Assembly (NCBI GenBank): GCA_965203195.1
Contig: OZ241860.1
Coordinates: 1,922,001 to 1,986,000, forward strand
Direction of reading: 5' to 3'
DNA length: 64,000 nt
DNA from: Bin87 sp965203195
Lineage (GTDB): Bacteria; Chloroflexota; Dehalococcoidia; Lucifugimonadales; UBA3495
This document shows positions 39,843 to 47,710 of the stretch, piece after piece. How positions within the stretch are numbered: the stretch's first letter is position 1; each line of letters starts with the position of its first letter. Below the pieces are notes generated by a model. That model was not told the DNA's origin. It made no database searches and saw only the letters and a program-made list of their open reading frames with translations. Position numbers and translations under genes: made by a program.

Positions 39843-41204
39843 ATGATTGACACCGTCAGAATAAACATCAAGGCGGGCGATGGCGGCAACGGCTGCGTCA
39901 GCTTTCTGCGCCTCAAGTACCAGCCCCGCGGCGGCCCCGATGGCGGCGATGGCGGCGATGGCGGCAGCGCCTACATCGTGGGCGACGCCTCCCTCAATAC
40001 CCTGTTGCACCTGAAGTACAACAGCACCTTCTACCTGCAACGGGGCGGACACGGCAAGGGCAAAAACCAGCGCGGCGCCAACGGCAGGGACACCGAAATC
40101 CGCGTCCCCATCGGCACCGTGGTCTGGCGTCTGAACCGGGACGGCAGCAAGGACTTTCTGGCCGATATTGTCTCCGCCTACCCCACGCCGGTGGCACAGG
40201 GCGGCGCCGGCGGCTGGGGCAACGCCCGCTTCGTTTCCCCCACCAACCAGGAGCCGATGCTGGCCCAGTCCGGCGGCAAGGGCGATTACAGCGTGCTGTG
40301 GCTGGAGCTGAAACTGCTGGCCGACGTCGGCCTGCTCGCCAAGCCCAACGCCGGCAAGTCAACCCTGATTTCCCGCTGCTCCGCCGCCCGCCCGAAAGTC
40401 GCCGATTATCCTTTCACCACCATTGAGCCCGCCCTGGGCGTGGTCAGCCACGCCGGGCAGGATTTTGTGATGATGGAAGTTCCCGGCCTGTTGGAAGGCG
40501 CTCACCGCGGCGTCGGCCTGGGCCACCAGTTCCTGCGCCACGCCGAGCGCGCGCGGGTGTATGTCCACCTCATCGACGGCCTGTCCGACGACCCGGCCGG
40601 CGACTACCGGATGCTCAACGCCGAGCTGCGGGAATTCAGCCCTATGCTGGCCGCCAAGCCCCAGGTCATCGCCGTCACCAAGCTGGACACCACCGAAACC
40701 CGCGACCTGCGGGATGTGATTGAGGAGGAACTGCGCCGCGCCATCGCCCAGGACGCCAGCGCCGCCGGCGCTGCCGGCAGTGGCGCCGCCCCCTACGCCG
40801 CCGCCGCCGCTGATGCCGCCAGCGTTCCGGTGCACTTCATCTCCGCGGTGTCGGGCCACGGCATTGACGCCCTGCTGGGGCGACTGACGGGTATGCTGGC
40901 GGAACTGCCCCGGGATTTGCCCGGCGAAGGCATTGACGCCCCCGCCGGAACCACCGCGCCGGCCCGGTCAAGGTCAGCGCTGCCGCGCCGTCCCCTGGGT
41001 TTCTACCGGGACGGCCCCGTCTATGTGGTGGAATCGGAACGCCTGGAACGCCTGGCCGCGCGGGCCGATATGCGGGACTACCGGGTGCTGCTGCAACTGT
41101 GGCGGGAAATGACCCGGCTGGGCATTGCCGCCCGCCTGGAAGCCGCCGGCATTGAGGCCGGCGACACCATCCGCATCGGCAGCGCCGAACTGGAGTGGTT
41201 CTAG
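39843..41204 (+). CDS. obgE: GTPase ObgE/CgtA
   Basis: A 453-residue ribosome-associated GTPase involved in 50S assembly and stress control. The Obg fold shows DTVRINIKAGDGGNGCVSFLR and GGPDGGDGGDGGSAYI; the G domain carries LLAKPNAGKSTLISR (G1; the usual is GFPNAGKST), DYPFTTIEP (G2), EVPGLLEGAHRG (G3; usually DIPGLIEGA, here Glu replaces Asp) and TKLD (G4). A C-terminal OCT domain (GFYRDGPVYVVESERLERL) is present. ATG 39843 gives the standard start. It leads a cluster with nadD and pyrE. Confidence 0.94.
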   Translation: MIDTVRINIKAGDGGNGCVSFLRLKYQPRGGPDGGDGGDGGSAYIVGDASLNTLLHLKYNSTFYLQRGGHGKGKNQRGANGRDTEIRVPIGTVVWRLNRDGSKDFLADIVSAYPTPVAQGGAGGWGNARFVSPTNQEPMLAQSGGKGDYSVLWLELKLLADVGLLAKPNAGKSTLISRCSAARPKVADYPFTTIEPALGVVSHAGQDFVMMEVPGLLEGAHRGVGLGHQFLRHAERARVYVHLIDGLSDDPAGDYRMLNAELREFSPMLAAKPQVIAVTKLDTTETRDLRDVIEEELRRAIAQDASAAGAAGSGAAPYAAAAADAASVPVHFISAVSGHGIDALLGRLTGMLAELPRDLPGEGIDAPAGTTAPARSRSALPRRPLGFYRDGPVYVVESERLERLAARADMRDYRVLLQLWREMTRLGIAARLEAAGIEAGDTIRIGSAELEWF

Positions 41205-41216
41205 CCCGCGCGGGCA

Positions 41217-41939
41217 ATGCCATCATCCGGCGTCGGGAACGGGGCGGCAACAGAAGGGACGGCAGCGGCAGTAGCAGCAGAAATGGAAACGGACGCGACG
41301 TACGGCGGGCAGCGCATCGGCATCCTGGGCGGCACCTTTGACCCGCCGCACCTGGGGCATCTGCTCATCGCGGAAACGGCGCGCGTCGCCCTGTCCCTGG
41401 ATACGGCGCTGTTCCTGCCCGCCGGCCAGCCCTGGCTGAAATCGGGGCGCCGCATCACCCCGGCGGCGCACCGCCTGCGGATGGTGCAACTGGCGGTGGC
41501 CGACAACCCCCATTTCGCCGTGTGCGACCGCGAAGTACGCCGGCCGGGGCCATCCTACACCGCCGACACCCTGGAAAGCCTGCGGGCGAAAATGCCGGCC
41601 GACGCCATCCTGTATTTCATCGTCGGCTCCGATGTGCTGCCCGACTTTCACCGCTGGCATCGCCCGGAACGGGTGCTGGACCTGTGCCGCTTGGCGGTGT
41701 TCCGCCGTCCCGGCGGCCCGCCCGACGGCATCGCCCTGCTGCGGGAATGGTTCCCCCGGGCGGTGGCCGCCGGCGCCGCCGTGCCGGTGCCGGGGCCGCA
41801 GGTGGACTTCAGCGCCTCCGAACTGCGCCGGCTGCTGGCTACGGGCCGGTCGACGCGCTACCGGATACCGGAGCCGGTGGCCGCCTACATCTCCGAACAC
41901 GGCCTTTACCGGAACGAGCCGGGAATGAACCCGGAGTGA
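41217..41939 (+). CDS. nadD: Nicotinate-nucleotide adenylyltransferase
   Basis: Makes deamido-NAD from NaMN and ATP. GILGGTFDPPHLGHLLIAE contains the nucleotidyltransferase GTFDPxHxGH signature; LPAGQPWLKSG, YFIVGSDVLPDFHRW and the closing VDFSASELRRLLATGRSTRYRIPEPVAAYI (ISSTxIR-equivalent) follow. Obg-NadD adjacency is common in bacteria. The homology begins at about residue 30, so ATG 41283 (METDATYGG) is a plausible shorter start; neither has a clear ribosome-binding site. Confidence 0.93.
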   Translation: MPSSGVGNGAATEGTAAAVAAEMETDATYGGQRIGILGGTFDPPHLGHLLIAETARVALSLDTALFLPAGQPWLKSGRRITPAAHRLRMVQLAVADNPHFAVCDREVRRPGPSYTADTLESLRAKMPADAILYFIVGSDVLPDFHRWHRPERVLDLCRLAVFRRPGGPPDGIALLREWFPRAVAAGAAVPVPGPQVDFSASELRRLLATGRSTRYRIPEPVAAYISEHGLYRNEPGMNPE

Positions 41940-41958
41940 TGCCACAGGAGTGACGCCA

Positions 41959-42534
41959 ATGAATGCGGACAATCGCGAGTCGTCGTCGGAACGGCTGCTG
42001 GCGCTGGCGCTGGAACGGGGGGCCATTCGCTACGGCGATTTTACGCTGTCCTCCGGGCGCAAGAGCGCATACTACTTTGACGGACGGCTGTTGAGCCTGG
42101 ACCCGGAGGGCGCCTGGCTGCTGGGCAACGCCCTGCTGCCCCTGCTGGCCGAAGCCGGCGCCGCGGCCATCGGCGGCCCCACTCTGGGCGCCGACCCCAT
42201 CGTAGCGACCACGGTTATGGCGTCCTGGCAAGCCGGCCGCCCGCTGCCCGGCTTCATCGTGCGGAAAGAGGCGAAAGAACACGGCACGGGGCAGCTGATT
42301 GAAGGCCCGCTGCCCCCCGCCGGCAGCGTGGTCGCCATCGTTGACGATACCTGCACCACGGGCGGCTCGCTGTTTCACGCCATTAGCGCCGCCGAAGGCG
42401 CCGGTTGCAAAGTTGGGCTGGTAATGGTGGTTCTGGACCGGAACGAAGGGGGCAGCGCCGCCCTGCGGGAACGGGGCTACCCCTTCGTGGCCTTGCTGCA
42501 AGCGGGCCCGGACGGCCGGATAGCGCCGGCGTAA
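41959..42534 (+). CDS. pyrE: Orotate phosphoribosyltransferase
   Basis: A 191-residue enzyme converting orotate and PRPP to OMP in pyrimidine synthesis. FTLSSGRKSAYYFDGR is the N-terminal signature, GPTLGADPIV and FIVRKEAKEHGTGQLIEG (catalytic Lys loop) follow, and the PRPP-binding motif reads VAIVDDTCTTGGS. GGAG lies eight bases before ATG 41959. It follows nadD by 20 bases and probably ends the obgE operon. Confidence 0.94.
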   Translation: MNADNRESSSERLLALALERGAIRYGDFTLSSGRKSAYYFDGRLLSLDPEGAWLLGNALLPLLAEAGAAAIGGPTLGADPIVATTVMASWQAGRPLPGFIVRKEAKEHGTGQLIEGPLPPAGSVVAIVDDTCTTGGSLFHAISAAEGAGCKVGLVMVVLDRNEGGSAALRERGYPFVALLQAGPDGRIAPA

Positions 42535-42568
42535 GGCCCGGCGGTATGCGCTTTATCGCCTTGCGCCA

Positions 42569-42949
42569 TCAGGCTGCGGGCGCTGACCGGGCCTGGTCAT
42601 AGGATTGCATATCGTGGGCGCCGGCCGCCGGCCCCGCGTTTTCGTCCAGCATATCCTCAAACTCCTCCCAGGTAACGAAGCTGAGGGGCTGCCCGGTGGC
42701 GGCGTAGCGAATGCAGGCGTCAATGTCCTCCGCGGTCAGGCGCGGGTAGTTGCTGAGAATATCCTCCCGGCTCCAGGCGCCGCCCTGCGCCAGCCCAGCA
42801 ACCAGCTCTACCGATATGCGGGTTCCTCTCACCGTGGGCTTGCCCGCCAGTATCAGCGGGTCTTTGACGATGCGCCCGCTCGGGTCGCCGGCGTCCGACC
42901 CGGACGGCTGGCGCTTCGCGGCCGGGTCGCTGGGGATGGCAGCGGTCAT
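42569..42949 (-). CDS. DUF433 (VapB-like antitoxin-type) protein
   Basis: A 126-residue protein with the DUF433 signature: RIVKDPLILAGKPTVRGTRISVELVAGLAQGGAWSREDILSNYPRLTAEDIDACIRYA (positions about 26-83). DUF433 proteins are helix-turn-helix antitoxins usually beside a DUF5615 PIN-like toxin; none is found on either side, so it is an orphan or controls something else. N- and C-terminal tails are low complexity. It starts 12 bases after the YgfZ-like stop. Confidence 0.82.
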   Translation of the reverse strand: MTAAIPSDPAAKRQPSGSDAGDPSGRIVKDPLILAGKPTVRGTRISVELVAGLAQGGAWSREDILSNYPRLTAEDIDACIRYAATGQPLSFVTWEEFEDMLDENAGPAAGAHDMQSYDQARSAPAA

Positions 42950-42961
42950 TTTGAGGTCTCC

Positions 42962-44083
42962 TTACCGGGAATTGCCCGCCGGCTTTTCGCCCCCGAACAG
43001 CAAAGGCCGGCCGGTGATTCGGGCGCCGCCGGCAGCAGCGCCGCCCGCAGGCGCCACGCCGAAAGATGCCCCTACCTCCGCCGCCCCCGCGCGCACATAG
43101 CCCAGCCCGATGACAGCGCCGCCGCCAGCAGCGCCGCCATCCCCGTCCTCATCCGGCGGCAGAACGGCTGCCGAAGTTACCAGCCCCATTGCCTTGCCCT
43201 CGCCGTCCAGCAGACGCGCTCCGACCAGATCCGCCACGACGCCCGCGCCCGCGCCCGCGTCAAATCGCAATGCCACCAGGTATTTCTGCACTTTCCGGTA
43301 GGTGTCCAGCCGGGCAATGACCTCCTGCCCGATGTAGCAGCCCTTGTGAAAGTCAATGGCCCCAATCAGCCCCGCTTCCAGCGGATTGTAGGCGTCGCCC
43401 ATTTCGGCGCCGTATTGCGGCCGGCCGCGGGCAATGCGGAGCGTTTCGGCGGCGGCGGCGCTGATGGCAACGGCGCCGGCCGCCTGCAACCGCCCCAGCG
43501 CCGCGCCGCCCTGCGCCGCCGGCGCCAGTATCCGGTAGCGCTGCGGCCCGTCCGCGCCTTCGCCTTCGCCTTCCGGGTTGCCGGGCAGAGCGATGACCTG
43601 CGCCCCGTCATCCGCCAGGCCGCCCGCAACGGCGCTGACGATGGCGCCGGCCGCCGGTCCGGTCAGCGCCAGCAGCGCCATCCCGTCGGTAATGTCCTCA
43701 ACCTCAATGTCCTCCATAATGGTGTACTTGTCCAGAAAGGCGGTCACATTGTCCTGCTGGCCGGCGCCGGTGAGCAGCAGTTGGTGGTCGCCGCGGTGCG
43801 CCACATAAACCAGATCCACAATGCGCCCCCGGTCGCTGGTGAGGACGGTAGCGGTTACTGCGCCGGCCGGCGCGTTGGGGTCAACCAGGTTGGTGGACAG
43901 CCGGTTGAGCAGGTCGCGGGCGTCGGCGCCCGTCAGCTTGAGGCGGCCCGCCTTGCTTTCATAAACGGCGGCGCCGGCGGTGGCGGCGCGGTATGCCGCC
44001 GGAGTATTGAGGGCATCGGCATCGGCGCGGTCGCCGGCGCCGGCTACGATAGGGGCAGTGGTTGTGGTTGTCATCGTCATCAT
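42962..44083 (-). CDS. Folate-binding YgfZ/GcvT-family protein
   Basis: A protein of about 373 residues. FHKGCYIGQEVIARLDTYRKVQK contains the KGCYxGQE signature of YgfZ, a tetrahydrofolate-dependent protein for iron-sulfur cluster repair or assembly; GRLKLTGADARDLLNRLSTN and RLRIARGRPQYG-like TLRIARGRPQYGAEM fit the GcvT fold. Full aminomethyltransferase GcvT normally lacks KGCY. Three ATGs (44083, 44080, 44074) follow GAGG; the first is listed. The nearby erpA supports a role in Fe-S metabolism. Confidence 0.85.
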   Translation of the reverse strand: MMTMTTTTTAPIVAGAGDRADADALNTPAAYRAATAGAAVYESKAGRLKLTGADARDLLNRLSTNLVDPNAPAGAVTATVLTSDRGRIVDLVYVAHRGDHQLLLTGAGQQDNVTAFLDKYTIMEDIEVEDITDGMALLALTGPAAGAIVSAVAGGLADDGAQVIALPGNPEGEGEGADGPQRYRILAPAAQGGAALGRLQAAGAVAISAAAAETLRIARGRPQYGAEMGDAYNPLEAGLIGAIDFHKGCYIGQEVIARLDTYRKVQKYLVALRFDAGAGAGVVADLVGARLLDGEGKAMGLVTSAAVLPPDEDGDGGAAGGGAVIGLGYVRAGAAEVGASFGVAPAGGAAAGGARITGRPLLFGGEKPAGNSR

Positions 44084-44236
44084 CCTGGCCTCGGATTGGC
44101 GTTGCGGCGCGGCTTGGGGGCGTGTTAGCATCCTGTCCGTTGTCAGGCGTCTCCGGAACAGGCCAGCGGCGGGACGCCAACTTTATCATAACCTCGCCTC
44201 ATCATAACCCCGCAGCCTGTGCCTATATTCACCGCC

Positions 44237-44256
44237 GTTCCGGCCCCAGCCGGAAT
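44237..44256. repeat. REP-like palindrome
   Basis: GTTCCGGC and GCCGGAAT pair around CCCA, followed by TGACG. The stem is the same as at 12288-12307. It lies in the divergent gap between the YgfZ-like and GNAT genes. Confidence 0.5.
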
Positions 44257-44277
44257 GACGAACTTTTGGAGGATGCT

Positions 44278-44832
44278 ATGCCGGCGGACGCCGTTGCTCC
44301 GCTCTTTATCCGGCCGGCGGTGCCGGCGGATGCGGACGAGCTGGAAACCATTTTCTACTTCGCCCACCTGGACGCCGGGCTGAAAGCCGATTTGAGCCTG
44401 GATCAGATGAAACTCCTGATGCGGATTCTGGACGATGCGGCGCTGGGGGATTTCATGGACATTGAGCCCAGCTTCATCCACCGCAGCGACCGCGCCCTGT
44501 TCGTGGCCGTGAGCCCGAACAACGAACCCTTCGGAATGACGGCGGTGACGCGGCTGAACGAGGACAGCGCCGAAATCCAGCGGGTGGCCGTGGACCCCAC
44601 CCGGCAGGGCGCCGGCGCCGCCAAGGCGCTGATGCGGCAGTGCATTGAACACGCCGTCGCCCGCTGGCAGACCCGCTACCTGGAGCTGTGGACGCTGGCG
44701 CATATGACTTCCGCCATCAGCTTCTACCGCAAGACCGGCTTCGTAGAAACCGGCCAGCCCAGCGACTATCCCGCCATCCTGGAGCCGCTGCACTTCCGCA
44801 TTGAGCTGGCGGCAATGCCGCCGGCATCGTGA
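44278..44832 (+). CDS. GNAT-family N-acetyltransferase
   Basis: A 184-residue protein. The acetyl-CoA-binding segment is EIQRVAVDPTRQGAGAAKALMRQCIEHA (R/Q-x-x-G-x-A pattern), preceded by PFGMTAVTRLNEDS and followed by YLELWTLAHMTSAISFYRKTGFVETG, the standard motif-B end of GNAT enzymes. Substrate unknown. ATG 44278 has GGAGG ten bases upstream. Confidence 0.88.
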   Translation: MPADAVAPLFIRPAVPADADELETIFYFAHLDAGLKADLSLDQMKLLMRILDDAALGDFMDIEPSFIHRSDRALFVAVSPNNEPFGMTAVTRLNEDSAEIQRVAVDPTRQGAGAAKALMRQCIEHAVARWQTRYLELWTLAHMTSAISFYRKTGFVETGQPSDYPAILEPLHFRIELAAMPPAS

Positions 44833-44846
44833 GGCAACGCCACCGC

Positions 44847-44874
44847 GCCGGCCGCACCTGCACGCGCGGCCGGC
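44847..44874. terminator. Hairpin between convergent GNAT and erpA genes
   Basis: GCCGGCCGC at 44847-44855 pairs perfectly with GCGGCCGGC at 44866-44874 around ten bases. It lies 15 bases after the GNAT stop and faces erpA. No T-run follows. Confidence 0.5.
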
Positions 44875-44996
44875 TCCGGTTAACTGAACTGCGGGGGCCG
44901 GCGTCAATCCGGCCCCGTTGCCGTCAGAATGCCGGCGGGGCCGGGCGCCGGCGGCGAAAATGGGGCCGGACGTTCGGCGGGCCGGGCGGCGGAGGG

Positions 44997-45353
44997 CTAG
45001 ACGGCGAAAGATGTTCCGCAGCCGCACGCCTTTTTGGCGTTGGGGTTCTCAAAGACGAAGCCCTTCCCGTTCAGGCCATCGGAAAAGTCCAGCTCGGTGC
45101 CGACCAGGTAGATGTAGGATTTTTTGTCCACCATCACCTTGACGCCGTACTGCTCCACAATCCGGTCCGATTCGCGTTCCTGGTCGGTAATCGCCAGGTC
45201 GTAGGTCAGGCCGGAGCAGCCGCCGCCCTTGACGGCCACCCGCAGCCCCACATTCTCGGTGATGCCCTCTTTCTGGGCGAAGTGCTTGATTTTTTCGGCG
45301 GCCTTCTCGGAAATGGCAACGGTGAGTTCGACGCCGTTCTGGGTAATGGGCAT
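44997..45353 (-). CDS. erpA: Iron-sulfur cluster insertion protein (ErpA/IscA family)
   Basis: A 118-residue A-type carrier that passes Fe-S clusters to apoproteins. The three conserved Cys are present: GGGCSGLTYDL and the terminal ACGCGTSFAV (CGCGxSF). VDKKSYIYLVGTELDFSDGLNGKGFVFENPNAKKACGCG matches the family throughout. GGAGG precedes ATG 45353 by nine bases. The symbol erpA is used loosely; iscA/sufA cannot be told apart by sequence. Confidence 0.92.
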   Translation of the reverse strand: MPITQNGVELTVAISEKAAEKIKHFAQKEGITENVGLRVAVKGGGCSGLTYDLAITDQERESDRIVEQYGVKVMVDKKSYIYLVGTELDFSDGLNGKGFVFENPNAKKACGCGTSFAV

Positions 45354-46405
45354 AGTTGATAACCTCCGCAGCGGAAGCCGGCGCGGCATTGAGCAGCATT
45401 GAGCGGACGATGATGATGACGCAATTGTAAAGAACCGGGCGCGGCGGCGTCAAGGAAAGACGCCGGCGAAAGACGCCGCCGGCGCCCGCCACGCCCTCAT
45501 CCCGGCGGCCACGCCCAATTCGCTTGCCGGAATTAAAAAATCGCCGCCATTTATGACCTCCGCCCCCTTGCGCTTTGAACATAAGTGCTGCTAACCTGAT
45601 ACACGGATGCGGCAACCCGCCCGGCGGCCCGGGGACAGCTGCCCCGACCGCCATCCGCCACAGCCCCAGCGCGGACGCGCGCCCGGCGCCAAAACGGACA
45701 CCAGCTATGCCCAATCCAATCCGAAATCGACGTCGTACCACCATCGGGGAAACCATTCGGGCTAACCACCAAACGGGCCTCCAGGAAACGGCCTAACCCT
45801 TGTCGGAACCCAATTTCAGCTGGTCCTGCTTCGTCGCTGTGTGTATCATACGGCCCGTGTAGTTCTGTGCCAGCCAGCGGGTGTCACCACCGCCCCGTGC
45901 CGGAAACGATAGCCCTCAAAAGCCGCCGCTCCGGGACACGGAAAACTAGGACGAAATTCGCTTTTACGCTCTCAGGCCGTAGCGCCGACAACCTGGAACC
46001 CAAAAGGCCAGCCCGAGCCTTCCCCGATGCCATCAATTCGCCAATCGCCACTTATCAATCGTCAATCGCCCACCCACCGGAAAGGAGCCGACTTCCAATG
46101 ACAACCACCCCACCCCCAACTGCCCGTCCGCCGCCTGCTTGACGCGCTGTCCCCGCCCGCCGGAACCCCTTTCGTGGCCGTAGCCGCCTTGTTAATCAAG
46201 GCGCGCCGGCGCATCAGGGCCCGACGGCAAGCGCATTCTGCCGTCGCCCCGGCGGCACGGCATAGCGTAATCAGTCACCCGTCAGTCCGGTGAAAGCCGG
46301 CATCCGGGCGCCCGCGCCCGCTGCTCTCCGCAGCAACAGGCGCTTGCCCCGGATGCCGGCCCCGCCCGGACTGACGGGCGATTGTCACGACGCGCCCCGG
46401 GCGCT
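45354..46405. other. One-kilobase stretch without a recognisable gene
   Basis: Frames here are short and lack homology or ribosome-binding sites, except a 14-codon Pro/Thr-rich mini-frame at 46098-46142 behind GGAAAGGAG. The codon pattern and base composition differ from the flanking genes (more A/T, fewer GCCGGC words). The right end holds the long hairpin at 46278-46378. A TGTGTATCAT resembling an extended -10 lies near 45840. No tRNA, tmRNA, SRP RNA or RNase P features were found. Confidence 0.5.
46278..46378. repeat. 101-bp long hairpin/inverted repeat, possible structured RNA or MITE
   Basis: CCCGTCAGTCCGG (46278-46290) pairs perfectly with 46366-46378; after a symmetric five-by-five internal loop, GCCGGCATCCGGG (46296-46308) pairs perfectly with 46348-46360. 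The apical part folds further: GCGCC (46314-46318) with GGCGC (46339-46343), and GCTGC (46320-46324) with GCAGC (46330-46334) around TCTCC. In total 36 pairs in 101 bases. It ends 28 bases before the stop of the LLM gene, so it could also terminate transcription. Confidence 0.7.
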
Positions 46406-47359
46406 CTACTTGAAGTGCGTCAGCACGCGGCGGGAAAACAGCTCCATCTGCCGGAAGTACTCCGCGCTGTCCCCGGCCAGGAAGCCGAACACAAAGTCCC
46501 GCGCCCCGGCGTCAACCCGCTCCCGGATGGCGCCAACGCAGTCCTCGGCGTTGCCGGTGATGCACAGCGCGCGGGCGATGTCCTCGGCGCTGCGTTCCGG
46601 GGTCACATAGCGCTGCCCGACGTGGGCAATGGCCGTTTCCAGCGCCCGCGCCGGGTCATCGTCAATGGCGGTGGGCTGGTTCAGCCCCCAGTGGAACCCG
46701 TCCAGGCTGCGCCCCGAATGCGCCGCCAGTTCCCGCACGCTGTCGTTGGAACGCCGCAGCCGGTTGACCGTGAACAGATAGGGATACCAGCCATCCCCGG
46801 CAATAGCCGCCCGGCGCACGGCGGCATCGCTGCGCCCCGCAACCCAGATGGGCGGGTAGGGCTGCTGGACGGGCGGCGGCCGCAGCGTCACCTCGTCAAA
46901 GCTGAAAAACCGGCTGTGGTGCGAAACCCCTTCCTCGCTCCAGAGGCGTTTCATCACCCGCAGCATTTCGTCCACGCGCCGCCCGCGGGTGCGGACGGGT
47001 ATCTCCAGGGCGTCAAACTCGGCGCGGGTGTCGCGCTGCCCGCTGATGCCAATGCCGAAGTCCAGCCGCCCGCCGGCGATCCGGTCCACGCTGGCGACCA
47101 TTTTCGCCAGCATCACGGGATGATAAAGCGGCGCAATGACGATGCCCGTAAGCACCCGCAGCCGGCTGGTGGCCCCGGCCGCCGCCGCCATCGCCGGCAG
47201 CCCCAGCAGCGTCGGCCGCGGCGGGTTGCCGTCCATAATATGCTCGCCCACGGCCACCCGGTCGAAGCCCAGATCCTCGGCGCGGCGCGCGAACTCGCCG
47301 ATGTCCCAATAGTCGTCCACCGTGAGGTTGCAGCCGAAGGTGATCGCGTCCTCGGGCAT
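46406..47359 (-). CDS. LLM-class F420/FMN-dependent oxidoreductase
   Basis: A 317-residue TIM-barrel flavin enzyme of the luciferase-like monooxygenase class: FARRAEDLGFDRVAVGEHIM, TSRLRVLTGIVIAPLYHPVMLAKMVASVDRIAGGRLDFGIG, GRRVDEMLRVMKRLWSEE, PPPVQQPYPPIWVAGRSDAAVRRAA. The last block is typical of F420-associated members. ATG 47359 has GGGGAG seven bases upstream. Substrate unknown; such enzymes are abundant in SAR202 and actinobacteria. It is divergent from htpX. Confidence 0.9.
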   Translation of the reverse strand: MPEDAITFGCNLTVDDYWDIGEFARRAEDLGFDRVAVGEHIMDGNPPRPTLLGLPAMAAAAGATSRLRVLTGIVIAPLYHPVMLAKMVASVDRIAGGRLDFGIGISGQRDTRAEFDALEIPVRTRGRRVDEMLRVMKRLWSEEGVSHHSRFFSFDEVTLRPPPVQQPYPPIWVAGRSDAAVRRAAIAGDGWYPYLFTVNRLRRSNDSVRELAAHSGRSLDGFHWGLNQPTAIDDDPARALETAIAHVGQRYVTPERSAEDIARALCITGNAEDCVGAIRERVDAGARDFVFGFLAGDSAEYFRQMELFSRRVLTHFK

Positions 47360-47459
47360 TGTCAAACTCCCCCTGGGCCGGCCCGGTCTGGCGGCGCGCC
47401 AGCGGCGCGGCGCGTCCGCCGCAATGTAAAATGTAATGTGTCGGCCCGGCCCGCCCCAC

Positions 47460-47487
47460 ATTATCACGCCCGGCCCGGAGCATACAA
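47460..47487 (-). promoter_or_regulatory. Promoter of the LLM oxidoreductase gene
   Basis: On the minus strand TTGTAT (47487-47482) and GATAAT (47465-47460) with a 16-base spacer, about 100 bases before ATG 47359. Confidence 0.45.
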
Positions 47488-47607
47488 CCGGCAGGAACCG
47501 GCGGCGGGAACCGGGAACGGGAACGGGAACGGGGACAGCGGCGCTGGCGCTGGCCGCCGCCGTAAAATCCCGCCGCCGCCGGCGCTGCTGCCGCCGGACG
47601 CCTGCGG

Positions 47608-47616
47608 TGGTACAAT
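47608..47616 (+). promoter_or_regulatory. Extended -10 promoter of htpX
   Basis: TGG-TACAAT on the plus strand, about 95 bases before ATG 47711. A weak CTGCCG lies 17 bases upstream. Confidence 0.45.
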
Positions 47617-47710
47617 AGGCTTGAGGCTTTGGCAACGGCCGGCCTGCCAATCCCCGACCGCGCCGCCGTCTCCCCACGCCGGCCCGGCGGCGCCCTGCGG
47701 AGCTGATGCT

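Noticed and set aside
45354..46405. tmRNA, RNase P RNA or SRP RNA in the gene-free kilobase
   Set aside because: None of their conserved landmarks (T-arm, tag-peptide frame, GAGGAAAGTCC, GGAAGCAGCC-type loops) was found on either strand.
46406..47677. Longer start for the LLM oxidoreductase (47677)
   Set aside because: The added 106 residues are Arg/Pro/Ala low complexity, cross the predicted promoter and lack homology; ATG 47359 has a good ribosome-binding site.
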